From CALACW01 sp963627915 (GTDB lineage: Bacteria > Bacillota > Clostridia > Oscillospirales > Acutalibacteraceae), in assembly GCA_963627915.1 (NCBI GenBank), contig CAVGCY010000055.1, positions 1 through 64,000 of the forward strand: DNA of 64,000 bases, written 5' to 3'. The notes under the pieces are model-generated. The model searched no databases and had not been told where the DNA came from. It was given only the letters and a program-made list of their open reading frames with translations. The translations under genes were made by a program, and so were the position numbers. The stretch's first letter is position 1, and each line of letters starts with the position of its first letter. This document shows positions 33,799 to 43,065 of the stretch, piece by piece.

Positions 33799-35289
33799 TC
33801 ACTCCGTTTCTCCGATGAGTTTCTCCATCTCGGAAATGTCATTATCGTCAAACGAGCCTTTTTCAAGCCTTTCAAGTAAAGCCAAATAGTCATTTTCCGC
33901 CTTGAGAATCAGTTTTTCCTCAAATTTTGAAATTTCCGAAACCTCGATTTTATTAAAAAATCCGTGCGTTACGGCATAGATTATTATAATCTGACATCCT
34001 GCCCGTACCGGCGAATTTTTATTTTGTTTCAACACCTCTGTTATTCTCTCGCCCAAAGCAAGACGCGCCTTTGTATCAGCATCGAGATCGCTTGAAAACT
34101 GAGCGAAGGCCTGCAGTTCCCTGTACTGCGAATAAAAAAGCTTCAATTCGCCGGAAACCTTCTTCATGCCCTGCAGCTGCGCCGAACCTCCGACTCGGCT
34201 TACAGATATACCGGGGTTTACCGCAGGCATTATCCCCGAATGGAAAAGCTCCGTTTCAAGGAATATCTGACCGTCTGTTATGGAAATAACGTTAGTCGGA
34301 ATATACGCCGATACGTCGCCCGCCTGAGTTTCTATTATCGGCAGAGCTGTTATCGAACCTCCGCCGTACTCGTCGGAAACTTTCGCCGCGCGTTCAAGAA
34401 GTCTTGAATGCAAATAAAATACGTCGCCGGGATATGCCTCCCGTCCGGGCGGTCTGCGTATAAGAAGCGACAAGGCTCTGTACGCTACGGCATGTTTTGA
34501 CAAATCATCATAAACAATCAAAACGTCTTTGCCCTGCTCTCTGAAAAATTCAGCCATGGCGCATCCGGAATAAGGAGCAATATACTGAAGCGGAGCAGGC
34601 TCGGCAGCAGAAGCCGAAACTACTATGGTATGAGCCATTGCACCCGCCTTTGTTAATTCGTTAACCACCTGAACGACGGATGAATTTTTCTGTCCTATCG
34701 CGACATAAATACATATTACGCCGCTTGAGTTCTGGTTTATTATCGTATCGACGGCAATCTGTGTTTTACCGGTCTGCCTGTCGCCGATTATAAGTTCACG
34801 CTGTCCCCTGCCTATGGGAATCATACCGTCAACAGCCTTGATACCCGTCTGTAAAGGCACGCTCACACCCTCGCGCTCGATAATTCCGGGAGCGGAAGAT
34901 TCTATAGGCTTTACGGCTTCGGTTTCAATTCCGCCCTTTCCGTCTATCGGTTTTCCGAGAGCGTTTACAACTCTGCCGAGCATCTTTTCACCGACGGGGA
35001 CGGACAGAACTCTGCCGGTACACATAACCTTCGTTCCCTCGCCTATGGACGTATCACCCGACAGAAGCGCGGCGGAAACGGTATCCTCGTCAAGATTCAT
35101 AGCAAGTCCGAAGCTTCCGTCTTCAAATTCAAGCAGTTCGCCCGCCATACATTTATCGAGTCCGTAAACAGACGCGATGCCGTCGCCTGCGCAAATGACC
35201 TTTCCTGTATCCTTTGTCTGTATGCAGGAACCGTAAGAGCGTATCTGTTCTTTGATAATACTGCTTATGGAATGCACATCAATACTCAT
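33799..35289 (-). CDS. atpA: ATP synthase F1 alpha subunit
   Basis: Non-catalytic nucleotide-binding subunit of F1. The 496 residues include GDRQTGKTQIAVDTII (P-loop), the signature PAVNPGISVSRVGGSAQ and the C-terminal LGERITEVLKQ. Its ATG overlaps the atpH stop as ATGA. Confidence 0.99.
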   Translation of the reverse strand: MSIDVHSISSIIKEQIRSYGSCIQTKDTGKVICAGDGIASVYGLDKCMAGELLEFEDGSFGLAMNLDEDTVSAALLSGDTSIGEGTKVMCTGRVLSVPVGEKMLGRVVNALGKPIDGKGGIETEAVKPIESSAPGIIEREGVSVPLQTGIKAVDGMIPIGRGQRELIIGDRQTGKTQIAVDTIINQNSSGVICIYVAIGQKNSSVVQVVNELTKAGAMAHTIVVSASAAEPAPLQYIAPYSGCAMAEFFREQGKDVLIVYDDLSKHAVAYRALSLLIRRPPGREAYPGDVFYLHSRLLERAAKVSDEYGGGSITALPIIETQAGDVSAYIPTNVISITDGQIFLETELFHSGIMPAVNPGISVSRVGGSAQLQGMKKVSGELKLFYSQYRELQAFAQFSSDLDADTKARLALGERITEVLKQNKNSPVRAGCQIIIIYAVTHGFFNKIEVSEISKFEEKLILKAENDYLALLERLEKGSFDDNDISEMEKLIGETE

Positions 35290-35816
35290 TTGTCCTGCGT
35301 CTCCTTTATCTGTTTTAATTTGTTCTTTATGCTCGCGTCGATAATTCCGCCGTCCGCATAAACGACAAATCCGCCGATAAGCGATTCGTCAATTTCGTAT
35401 ATAGCCCTGATTTTACGGGAAAACTTTTTTTCAAGCGTACTCTCAAGCTTACGCTTCTCTTTGTCTGTCATAGAGCACGCACCGACAACCTTTACGTCAA
35501 GCTCTCCGACCTTTTCCGAATACATTTTTTTAAATTCTCCGACGCATCGTGAAAAAATATTCAAATACCTTTTTTTGCACAAAATTTTTAAAAAAACAAG
35601 AATCTCGTCGGGAATCCTGCCCGAAAAGGCGGAATCGATACATTTCAGCCTGTCCGAAATATCAATATTCGGGTCTGACAGCATTTTGATATATTCTTTT
35701 TCATTCTTAAAAATATCATCAAGAGCCAAAAGAGCTTCTTCAAATTCCTTTTCTCTGCCCGCCTCCGCGGCTATCGAAAACAACGCGTCGGCACAGCATA
35801 ATGCCGTATCAGTCAT
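35286..35816 (-). CDS. atpH: ATP synthase delta subunit
   Basis: Peripheral-stalk subunit joining the b subunits to the top of F1. The 176-residue sequence has the usual helical N-domain (ALFSIAAEAGREKEFEEALL) and the C-terminal signature CSMTDKEKRKLESTLEKKF through GGFVVYADGGIIDASIKNKL. ATG 35816 is chosen over GTG 35825 because AGGTG lies 6 bases upstream. The start overlaps the end of atpF by 8 bases. Confidence 0.95.
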   Translation of the reverse strand: MTDTALCCADALFSIAAEAGREKEFEEALLALDDIFKNEKEYIKMLSDPNIDISDRLKCIDSAFSGRIPDEILVFLKILCKKRYLNIFSRCVGEFKKMYSEKVGELDVKVVGACSMTDKEKRKLESTLEKKFSRKIRAIYEIDESLIGGFVVYADGGIIDASIKNKLKQIKETQDK

Positions 35817-36315
35817 CACAGTCACCTATTTCCGAAATCGCCTCGTCTATAATATTCCTGCGATCGCTCTCGTTTATCGTCCTGCCTATCATTTTTTCCG
35901 CGATAAGCACGGAAACGTCCGCAATTTCTTTCCTGACGGAATCCTCGGCTTTCTTTCTTTCGAGCTTCGCCTGTTCTTCGGCGTTTGATATAATCCCGTC
36001 GGCTCTGCGTTTTGCGTCGCCGGTCAGCTTATCGCCCATGCGCCTTGCCTGAGTCTGCGCATTTTCAATAATCGCGTCGGCTTCGTTCTGCGCTTCGGAA
36101 ACTCTTTTACTCCACTCTCTGCGGTCGTTTTCCGCTTCAAGCTTTGTCTTCTCGGCTTCGGAATACGTTTTATCAAGCTGATTCTGCCGTTCGGCGATCA
36201 TTTTTTTAACAGGCTTATAGAGAAATTTTTTTATAATTAAAAAAAGTATAACGAGATTGCACAGAGAAATGATTATCAGCCAGATATTTACGGAGATAAC
36301 ATCGAGATTCTGCAT
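35809..36315 (-). CDS. atpF: ATP synthase b subunit
   Basis: Peripheral-stalk membrane subunit. It has one N-terminal transmembrane helix (WLIIISLCNLVILFLIIKKF) and then a long charged helix of about 130 residues (QLDKTYSEAEKTKLEAENDR), as expected for the b-dimer stalk. 168 residues, typical length. Confidence 0.96.
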   Translation of the reverse strand: MQNLDVISVNIWLIIISLCNLVILFLIIKKFLYKPVKKMIAERQNQLDKTYSEAEKTKLEAENDRREWSKRVSEAQNEADAIIENAQTQARRMGDKLTGDAKRRADGIISNAEEQAKLERKKAEDSVRKEIADVSVLIAEKMIGRTINESDRRNIIDEAISEIGDCDD

Positions 36316-36327
36316 AAAACCGTCTCC

Positions 36328-36612
36328 TTATCCGACTGTATTCATAAGAATATCGACAAGTCTCTGCGGAGCGACGAAAATAAGAAGTATCGCAATAACG
36401 AGCGCGTAAAGACCCGTCGTTTCCGCAATGGCGCATCCCATCAGCATAGTGGTTGTAACCTGTCCTCTGCACTCAGGCTGTCTGCCGATTGCCTCACATG
36501 CCTTCGCCACGGCGTTGCCCTCGCCGATACCGGGGCCTATACCCGCTATCATTGCCATACCTGCGCCGAGCGCACAGCACCCTAAAATAATACCGATTGC
36601 AAGTTCTGTCAT
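36328..36612 (-). CDS. atpE: ATP synthase c subunit with two-carboxylate ion site
   Basis: Proteolipid forming the rotor ring. Two transmembrane helices flank the conserved polar loop GRQPE. Helix 1 has the glycine-rich GAGMAMIAGIGPGIGEG and helix 2 has GCAIAETTGLYALVIAI. The ion-binding carboxylate is Glu64, with Thr65, Thr66 and Tyr69 in the positions of Na+ ligands. In helix 1 the usual Gln of Na+ enzymes is Glu31, giving the two-carboxylate pattern described for Fusobacterium nucleatum. Na+ coupling is therefore likely. 94 residues; GGAGGAG upstream. Confidence 0.97.
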   Translation of the reverse strand: MTELAIGIILGCCALGAGMAMIAGIGPGIGEGNAVAKACEAIGRQPECRGQVTTTMLMGCAIAETTGLYALVIAILLIFVAPQRLVDILMNTVG

Positions 36613-36646
36613 GATAATCTCCTCCGAAATTTGAATTTTTTATATA

Positions 36647-37597
36647 TTAATCGGCTCTCTGAGCCTTTTTAGCTTTTTTCAGTCTCTTTTTCTCCTGCTT
36701 TTTTATATAAAGCTCCTGCGGAAATCCGCCGGCAACGTACAGCATTGTAAGCATTGCAAATATAAACGCCTGCAAACATCCGCTGAACACGTCAAAGTAA
36801 ATACTCAGGAACGCGGGAAGTCCGATTCTTAAAAACGGAATCTTTGAAAAAGAACCCGGCAGAAATGAGAAAATCATACCCGAAAGCGAAGCAAGAGCGT
36901 ACGAAATGAGAACCGATATTACAGACCCCGACAAAACGTTTCCGTAATGACGAAACGCCATGGATACGGGAGTTGCAGCCTCGCTTATTATATTAAGAGG
37001 CGCAAGAAACGGTACGGGTTCACCGAAGCTTTTGATATAATGCAAAGGTCCGCATTTCATTTTATAATGCGTTATAAGTATGAACGTCAGAGCCGCCCAT
37101 CCCGCCGTAATATTAATATCCGACGTCGGAGGAAAAAGACCTATAAGCGACAGCAGACTTGAACACGCGCTTAAAGCAAGTATCGCCGCGACAAACGGAG
37201 CAAATCCCATAAAATATTCGCCCATATTCTCCTTTACGAGAGAATCCGCTTTTTCTACAATCCATTCTGCGATAACCTGCCTTTTCCCTTTGCCCCAAAC
37301 AGTCATACCGTGCGTCAGGAACATACACAGAAACATTATCGACAAAATAACAAGCCAGGAATTTATCTGCGCCTCGGTTATCGGCATGACCGTACCGAAC
37401 GGCATATTTATACGTGCATAAATCATCGCGCCCTGAATCTGTATTCCGTCCGAAGCGGGAGTATACAGAACCTTCAGCGTCATTCCCGCAATTAACGGCA
37501 GTACGCTGAGTATCAGCAGCAAAACGTCGATAAAACCGAATTTTGGCTTTTCATTTCCGCAAATCTGTTTTTTCTTTGTTTCCTCCATCTGAATCAC
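36647..37597 (-). CDS. atpB: ATP synthase a subunit
   Basis: Stator channel subunit of Fo. The 316-residue protein has five or six transmembrane helices; the essential arginine lies in SMAFRHYGNVLSGSVISVL. The C-terminal hairpin SIYFDVFSGCLQAFIFAMLT ends in a basic tail (KKQEKKRLKKAKKA). It is longer than many bacterial a subunits because of the N-terminal loop and the tail. A GTG start (37597, AAGGA upstream) is listed; ATG 37588 is possible. Both overlap the end of the atpI-like gene. Confidence 0.94.
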   Translation of the reverse strand: MIQMEETKKKQICGNEKPKFGFIDVLLLILSVLPLIAGMTLKVLYTPASDGIQIQGAMIYARINMPFGTVMPITEAQINSWLVILSIMFLCMFLTHGMTVWGKGKRQVIAEWIVEKADSLVKENMGEYFMGFAPFVAAILALSACSSLLSLIGLFPPTSDINITAGWAALTFILITHYKMKCGPLHYIKSFGEPVPFLAPLNIISEAATPVSMAFRHYGNVLSGSVISVLISYALASLSGMIFSFLPGSFSKIPFLRIGLPAFLSIYFDVFSGCLQAFIFAMLTMLYVAGGFPQELYIKKQEKKRLKKAKKAQRAD

Positions 37598-37982
37598 CGC
37601 CGTCCTTTTTCATAAAGCTCTGTCTGAAGAAAACCGCAATACGCGTAAAAAACAAAGGAATAAGAGTCGTCGCTACATTAAAACAGCTCAGAACAGCTCC
37701 GAGTATGCAAACAAGAAAAAGCATAAACATTCTCAAAAGCTGAGAAACGCGCATAAAGCTTGCGGCCTCCTTTTCATTCTTATCACATGAGTACTGAACG
37801 CTCAGCCCCATAAGAAAGAAATTAAGTATCCCCGCCGAACAACCTATCAGATTTCCCAGCAGGACGCTTAAATCCCACTTGCCGATTACAAGAAATACGG
37901 CTTGCATAAGCGCGCTTGCGATTAATGAGAAAACAGCCATAAAACCTGTTTCCTTCATAACCGTTTTATCAGGCTTGATCAT
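37551..37982 (-). CDS. ATP synthase subunit I-like membrane protein
   Basis: A 143-residue protein with four predicted membrane helices (FMAVFSLIASALMQAVFLVI, LLGNLIGCSAGILNFFLMGL, LLRMFMLFLVCILGAVLSCF, TTLIPLFFTRIAVFF) at the head of the atp operon. This matches AtpI-like proteins, which help c-ring assembly or Mg2+ supply. Sequence similarity alone is weak, so the assignment relies on topology and position. GGAGAGGGG precedes the ATG. Confidence 0.8.
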   Translation of the reverse strand: MIKPDKTVMKETGFMAVFSLIASALMQAVFLVIGKWDLSVLLGNLIGCSAGILNFFLMGLSVQYSCDKNEKEAASFMRVSQLLRMFMLFLVCILGAVLSCFNVATTLIPLFFTRIAVFFRQSFMKKDGGDSDGGNKEKTDLRK

Positions 37983-38154
37983 TTTACAATCCCCTCTCCG
38001 TTAACCTGCATTCTTTATTCAGTTTAAGTTATTATTACACCCGAATATGTACTAAATATAAACACATGTAGATTTATTTTACACATGACGAATATTTCAA
38101 AAAAATAATCGCACGAAACATCTGAACATTTCGTACGAATCTGATAAATATCAA

Positions 38155-38184
38155 TAAAAATGGCAAGTATCTGACGATACCTGC
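38155..38184 (-). terminator. Terminator after tRNA-Lys
   Basis: GGCAAGTATC (38162-38171) and GATACCTGCC (38175-38184) form a 10-bp stem with one mismatch; the minus strand continues ATTTTTATT. The 38000-38155 stretch up to atpI is AT-rich with no gene. Confidence 0.85.
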
Positions 38185-38191
38185 CGATTTC

Positions 38192-38267
38192 TGGTGATCC
38201 AGCGGAGATTCGAACTCCGGACACCCTGCTTAAAAGGCAGGTGCTCTGCCGACTGAGCTACTGGATC
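38192..38267 (-). tRNA. tRNA-Lys (anticodon TTT), CCA encoded
   Basis: On the minus strand a 76-base cloverleaf is readable. The acceptor stem GATCCAG/CTGGATC is followed by A-CCA. The D arm contains AGCTCAGTCGGCAGAGC, the anticodon arm CTGCCTTTTAAGCAG gives TTT, and the T arm TCCGGAGTTCGAATCTCCG is standard. A terminator follows. Confidence 0.99.
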
Positions 38268-38285
38268 GATATTGTAAACACGCCT

Positions 38286-38537
38286 TTACTTTAAGAAAGC
38301 CAAAAGCAATGTAGTACCCAATGTAAGTATAAAGAACAGCGCACCGAGAACCTTCGTACCCTTAGCGAGCTTTGCCTCAATCGTTCTGCCCTTATGTTTA
38401 CCGAAGAATGTTTCCGCACCGCCCGCGATAGCACCGGAAAGACCTGCCGATCTGCTCTGCTGCATGAGTACAATAACAATCATTGCAAGTGAGAGAACAA
38501 TGAGTACCGCACCAAGTATGTATTCATAAGCCGCCAT
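38286..38537 (-). CDS. secG: Preprotein translocase subunit SecG
   Basis: Small integral subunit of the SecYEG export channel. The 83-residue product has two transmembrane helices (YILGAVLIVLSLAMIVIVLM and LGALFFILTLGTTLLLAFL) around the conserved QQSRSAGLSGAIAGGAETFF loop. ATG 38537 follows AAAGGA; an upstream in-frame codon would add an unlikely N-terminal extension. secG lies 19 bases upstream of the tRNA. Confidence 0.96.
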   Translation of the reverse strand: MAAYEYILGAVLIVLSLAMIVIVLMQQSRSAGLSGAIAGGAETFFGKHKGRTIEAKLAKGTKVLGALFFILTLGTTLLLAFLK

Positions 38538-38581
38538 TATGTCAAGTCCTTTCTTGTGACGTATCGTCAAACTGCTTGAAT

Positions 38582-38610
38582 ATATTATCATATCAAAAAC
38601 AAAAAATCAA
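38582..38610 (-). promoter_or_regulatory. secG/tRNA-Lys promoter
   Basis: Minus-strand TTGATT (38605-38610) and TAATAT (38582-38587), spacer 17. Confidence 0.6.
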
Positions 38611-38682
38611 GTATTTTTTCATTTTTTTTTAAATTTTCTTATTTTTATTTTTCGTACCTTTTTTGCGCCTTTAAAAATATTC

Positions 38683-38712
38683 TTGACGAATAAGGCAGGA
38701 CAAGTGTATAAT
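38683..38712 (+). promoter_or_regulatory. Promoter of the topoisomerase operon
   Basis: TTGACG (38683-38688), 18-base spacer, TATAAT (38707-38712), divergent from secG; GGAGG precedes the ATG at 38764. Confidence 0.85.
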
Positions 38713-38763
38713 ATGGTATTATTGATTATATATAATATATACAGTACTTCATCGGAGGCAGTT

Positions 38764-40749
38764 ATGGCAAAAAGAAAAGAGTATTCAAATCAGTCGATAG
38801 TAAAACTCGAGGGACCCGATAAAATAAGAAAACGTCCCGCTGTTATCTTCGGCTCTGACGACATAGAGGGTTGCCAGCACTCTGTTTTTGAAATTATTTC
38901 AAACTCAATCGACGAAGCCCGCGAGGGACACGGAAACAAAATTACGGTTATCAGATATCTCGACAAATCGATTGAGGTTACAGACCACGGACGCGGTATG
39001 CCGGTGGACTGGAACGAAAAATACGGTCAGTACAACTGGGAACTGCTTTTCTGTGAAATGTATGCGGGAAGCAAATACGACACGAACGAGGGCGGAAGCT
39101 ATGAGTTTTCGCTCGGTCTTAACGGACTCGGACTCTGCTCGACGCAATGCGCGTCCGAATATATGGAGGCTGAAATAAAAAACGGCGGATTTATATACAA
39201 TCTTCGTTTTGAAAAAGGATTCCCCGTCGGTGAAATGAAGAAAGAACCGTACCCGAAAAAAGACACGGGAACGCGCATACGCTGGAAACCCGACCTCGAG
39301 GTTTTTACCGATACCGACATTCCTCTTGAATATTATCAGAATACAATAAAACGTCAGGCAATAGTAAATTCGGGCGTTAAATTCATACTTAAAAATCAAA
39401 TATCCGAATCAAGATTTGAAACATTCGAATATTTCTACGAAAACGGAATTAAAGATTATGTCGGGGAATTTACGTCCGGCGAAGCGTTTACGTCCGTTCA
39501 ATTCTGGCAGACGGAGCGCGTCGGCAGGGACAGAGAGGACAAGCCCGACTATAAAGTTAAAATAAATACCGCGCTGTGCTTTTCAAAAACAAAGCAGTTA
39601 AAGGAATTTTATCACAACTCAAGCTTTCTCGAACACGGCGGCGCGCCGGACAAGGCACTGAAAAGCGCGTTCGTTTCGCAAATAGATTCATATTTAAAAC
39701 AAAACGGCAAATATACAAAGACAGACGGTAAGGTTAACATTCAGGATATCGAGGATTGTCTTGTCATAATAATTTCATCATTTTCAACCCAGACGTCGTA
39801 CGAAAATCAGACAAAAAAATCAATTACGAATAAATTCATACAAGAGGCGATGACGGATTTTCTCAAGCATCAGCTTGAAATTTATTTTATAGAAAACAAA
39901 CTTGAAGCTGACAGAATCGCGGATCAGATTCTCATTAATATGAGAAGCCGCGTTCACGCAGAGAAAGCAAAGCTTGCAATTAAAAATAACCTGACGGGCA
40001 AAATGGACATGGGCAACAGAGTCGAAAAATTCGTCGACTGCCGAAGTAAAAACGTAAACGAACGCGAGCTTTTCATTGTGGAGGGCGACTCGGCTCTCGG
40101 CGCGTGCAAGCAGGCGCGAGACTCCGCATTTCAGGCGATTATTCCTGTACGTGGTAAAATATTAAACTGCCTTAAGGCTGATTATTCAAAGGTTTTCAAA
40201 AGCGAAATAATCACCGATTTGATAAAAGTCCTCGGCTGCGGAGTCGAAGTCAGAACTAAGGCAAACAAAAACATAAGCGGTTTTGACATAGACGCTCTGC
40301 GCTGGAATAAGATCATTATCTGCACCGACGCGGACGTCGACGGATTCCAAATAAGAACACTGATTCTTACAATGCTTTATTCTCTTACTCCGACTCTCAT
40401 AGAAAAGGGCAAGGTTTATATTGCGGAATCCCCTCTCTATGAAATAACATCGAAAAACGGCACGTGGTTTGCCTATAACGAACAGGAAAAAACCGACGCA
40501 TTAAGGGAAATAGGCGACGCAAAATACACAATTCAGCGTTCAAAAGGTCTGGGCGAAAACGAACCCGACATGATGTGGATGACAACAATGAACCCGGAAA
40601 CAAGACGTCTTATAAAAGTCGAACCCAATTCAGACCCGTCAAAAACCGCCGATGTTTTTGACCTGTTGCTTGGAGACAACCTTCAAGGCAGAAAAGACCA
40701 TATTGCAAACAACGGATATAAATACATGGATCTTACCGATTTGAGCTAA
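38764..40749 (+). CDS. parE: Type IIA DNA topoisomerase subunit B (ParE/GyrB-like)
   Basis: ATPase subunit of a topoisomerase IV-like enzyme that decatenates or relaxes DNA. The 661 residues contain the GHKL ATPase motifs FEIISNSIDEA, VTDHGRGMP and GLNGLGLC. The Toprim region has LFIVEGDSALGACKQARDS and CTDADVDGFQIRTLIL, and the C-terminal part includes QRSKGLGENEPDMMW. The usual DVDGSHIR motif reads DVDGFQIR and SAGG reads SALG, so this is a divergent branch distinct from standard GyrB. ATG 38764 is set by GGAGG. The partner subunit follows 13 bases later. Confidence 0.9.
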   Translation: MAKRKEYSNQSIVKLEGPDKIRKRPAVIFGSDDIEGCQHSVFEIISNSIDEAREGHGNKITVIRYLDKSIEVTDHGRGMPVDWNEKYGQYNWELLFCEMYAGSKYDTNEGGSYEFSLGLNGLGLCSTQCASEYMEAEIKNGGFIYNLRFEKGFPVGEMKKEPYPKKDTGTRIRWKPDLEVFTDTDIPLEYYQNTIKRQAIVNSGVKFILKNQISESRFETFEYFYENGIKDYVGEFTSGEAFTSVQFWQTERVGRDREDKPDYKVKINTALCFSKTKQLKEFYHNSSFLEHGGAPDKALKSAFVSQIDSYLKQNGKYTKTDGKVNIQDIEDCLVIIISSFSTQTSYENQTKKSITNKFIQEAMTDFLKHQLEIYFIENKLEADRIADQILINMRSRVHAEKAKLAIKNNLTGKMDMGNRVEKFVDCRSKNVNERELFIVEGDSALGACKQARDSAFQAIIPVRGKILNCLKADYSKVFKSEIITDLIKVLGCGVEVRTKANKNISGFDIDALRWNKIIICTDADVDGFQIRTLILTMLYSLTPTLIEKGKVYIAESPLYEITSKNGTWFAYNEQEKTDALREIGDAKYTIQRSKGLGENEPDMMWMTTMNPETRRLIKVEPNSDPSKTADVFDLLLGDNLQGRKDHIANNGYKYMDLTDLS

Positions 40750-40762
40750 GGAGGGCTGCATC

Positions 40763-43000
40763 ATGGCAGGAAAAAGAAAAAAAGACGAAACGAAAAAACA
40801 GACCTCAGAGCTTACCGCGCACATCCTCGGCGCAGGAGAAATTAACGAACAGGATATCACCTACACGCTTGAAAATAACTATATGCCATACGCCATGAGC
40901 GTTATTTTATCAAGAGCAATTCCCGAAATAGACGGATTTAAACCGTCACACAGAAAACTCCTTTATACAATGTACCTTATGGGGCTTTTAAAGGGCGATA
41001 AAGTCAAAAGCGCAAATATTGTGGGACGTACGATGCAACTGAATCCGCACGGAGATCAGGCGATTTATGAAACCATGGTCAGGCTCACGCGTGCAAACGA
41101 GACTCTGCTTCACCCGTATATAGATTCAAAGGGTAACTTCGGCAAAGCGTATTCAAAAAACATGCAGTATGCCGCCTCCCGTTATACCGAGGCAAAGCTT
41201 GATAAAATAAGCGCGGAGCTTTTTGCGGATATAGACAAGGACACGGTCGACTTCGTACCCAATTACGACAATTCAATGACAGAACCGACGCTGTTTCCGG
41301 TGAGATTCCCGTCAATACTTGTCAATTCAAATATGGGCATAGCCGTCGGAATGGCAAGCAACATTTGCTCGTTTAATTTAAACGAGGTATGCCGTACGGC
41401 GATTGAACTTATAAAAAATCCCGATCACGTAATAGCAGATACATTAAAAGCCCCGGATTTCAGCGGCGGAGGCAGACTGATTTACGACAGGGCAAGGCTT
41501 GAAGAAATTTACGAAACCGGGCGCGGAGCCGTCAGAATCCGTTCAAAATACGAATACGACAAAAAGAACAACTGTATTGACATAACGGAGATTCCGCCGA
41601 CGACGACAAGCGAAGCTGTAATTGAAAAAATTATAGAGCTGAATAAAACCGGTAAGCTCCGCGACATAAGCGACATACGCGACGAAACGGACAAATCCGG
41701 ACTTAAAATCACAATCGATTTGAAGCGCGGAACAGACCCCGAAAAGCTGATGAACACGCTTTTCAAAAAAACTCCGCTTGAAGATTCCTTCTCATGCAAC
41801 TTCAATATTCTTATCGGAAACGTACCCAAAGTCATAGGCGTACGCGAAATTCTCGGCGAATGGACGGCATTCAGAAGCGAATGCATTAAGAGAAAAACAT
41901 TTTTTGAACTCGAAAAAGCGAAAGAAAAGCTTCATCTTTTACTCGGACTTAAGAAAATACTTCTCGACATTGACAAGGCTATAAAAATCGTCAGAGAAAC
42001 CGAGGAAGAGTCGGAGGTTGTTCCAAACCTGATGATTGGCTTCGGAATTGACGAAGCGCAGGCGGAGTATGTTGCCGAAATAAAACTGCGTCATTTAAAC
42101 AGAGAATATATTTTAAAAAGACTTTCCGATATCGATGAACTTCAAAAAAACATCGAGGATATGGAGGATATATTAAAGAGCAGATCGCGTATTAAAAAAA
42201 TAATAGTTTCCGAGCTTGAGGACGTTTCAAAAAAGTACGGAAAGGAACGAAGAACGGAAATAATTTACGTTGACGAGAATACAGCGAATGATATCGAAGA
42301 GGAAATTCCCGATTATCCGGTTAAATTATTTTTCACAAAGGACGGATATTTCAAAAAAATTACTCCCCTGTCGCTGCGCATGAGTTCAGAACAGAAACTG
42401 AAAGACGGAGACGAAATCGTATGCGAAACGGACGCGTCAAATGCGGACGAAATTCTATTCTTTACAAACAAGCGTCAGGTTTATAAAACGAGAGCATGCG
42501 AATTTTCCGACACAAAGGCAAGCGTTCTCGGAGATTTCGTATCGTCCAGACTTGAAATGGACAAGGATGAGCTGCCCGTCAATATGACCGTTATCAAAAA
42601 TTACACGGGATACATGCTCTTTGTATTTGAAAACGGCAAGATTGCAAAAATAGACATGTCCGCATACGAAACCAAGACGAACAGAAAAAAGCTTATAAAA
42701 GCGTATTCTGACAAATCCCCTCTCGTAAGCTGTATTCATATCGAGGAGGACGCGGATTACGTTATACGTTCGACATCCGGCAGATATCTTATATTCAATT
42801 CGGGCTCGATATCGCCGAAATCAACTAAGGATTCTCAGGGCGTTGCAATTATGACTCTGAAAAAAGGACACAAAACCGCAAACATTACGCTCTATAACGA
42901 AAACATGTTCGCAAAGCCTGCCAGATACAGAACAAAAACGCTCCCCGCTGCGGGAAGCACGTTGTCCGGCGAAGACTCGTTTGACCAAATCAGTTTCTGA
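40763..43000 (+). CDS. parC: Type IIA DNA topoisomerase subunit A (ParC/GyrA-like)
   Basis: DNA-cleaving subunit of the same enzyme. The 745 residues include YAMSVILSRAIPEIDGFKP, NPHGDQAIYETMVRL and the catalytic Tyr141 in AASRYTEAKL. The winged-helix/tower region is followed by a coiled coil (LNREYILKRLSDIDELQKNI) with a gate, and then a short beta-propeller-like C-terminal domain. That domain (about 500-720) lacks a recognisable GyrA box, favouring topoisomerase IV-like activity over supercoiling. AGGAGG precedes the ATG. Confidence 0.9.
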   Translation: MAGKRKKDETKKQTSELTAHILGAGEINEQDITYTLENNYMPYAMSVILSRAIPEIDGFKPSHRKLLYTMYLMGLLKGDKVKSANIVGRTMQLNPHGDQAIYETMVRLTRANETLLHPYIDSKGNFGKAYSKNMQYAASRYTEAKLDKISAELFADIDKDTVDFVPNYDNSMTEPTLFPVRFPSILVNSNMGIAVGMASNICSFNLNEVCRTAIELIKNPDHVIADTLKAPDFSGGGRLIYDRARLEEIYETGRGAVRIRSKYEYDKKNNCIDITEIPPTTTSEAVIEKIIELNKTGKLRDISDIRDETDKSGLKITIDLKRGTDPEKLMNTLFKKTPLEDSFSCNFNILIGNVPKVIGVREILGEWTAFRSECIKRKTFFELEKAKEKLHLLLGLKKILLDIDKAIKIVRETEEESEVVPNLMIGFGIDEAQAEYVAEIKLRHLNREYILKRLSDIDELQKNIEDMEDILKSRSRIKKIIVSELEDVSKKYGKERRTEIIYVDENTANDIEEEIPDYPVKLFFTKDGYFKKITPLSLRMSSEQKLKDGDEIVCETDASNADEILFFTNKRQVYKTRACEFSDTKASVLGDFVSSRLEMDKDELPVNMTVIKNYTGYMLFVFENGKIAKIDMSAYETKTNRKKLIKAYSDKSPLVSCIHIEEDADYVIRSTSGRYLIFNSGSISPKSTKDSQGVAIMTLKKGHKTANITLYNENMFAKPARYRTKTLPAAGSTLSGEDSFDQISF

Positions 43001-43065
43001 TATTCAAGCGTAATTAAAGATTCGCATATTATTCTGAAAACAACAAAGAATCGGAGATGATTTTT

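Noticed and set aside
38024..38224. 66-codon minus-strand frame
   Set aside because: Begins inside the tRNA-Lys gene and runs through its terminator; not a gene.
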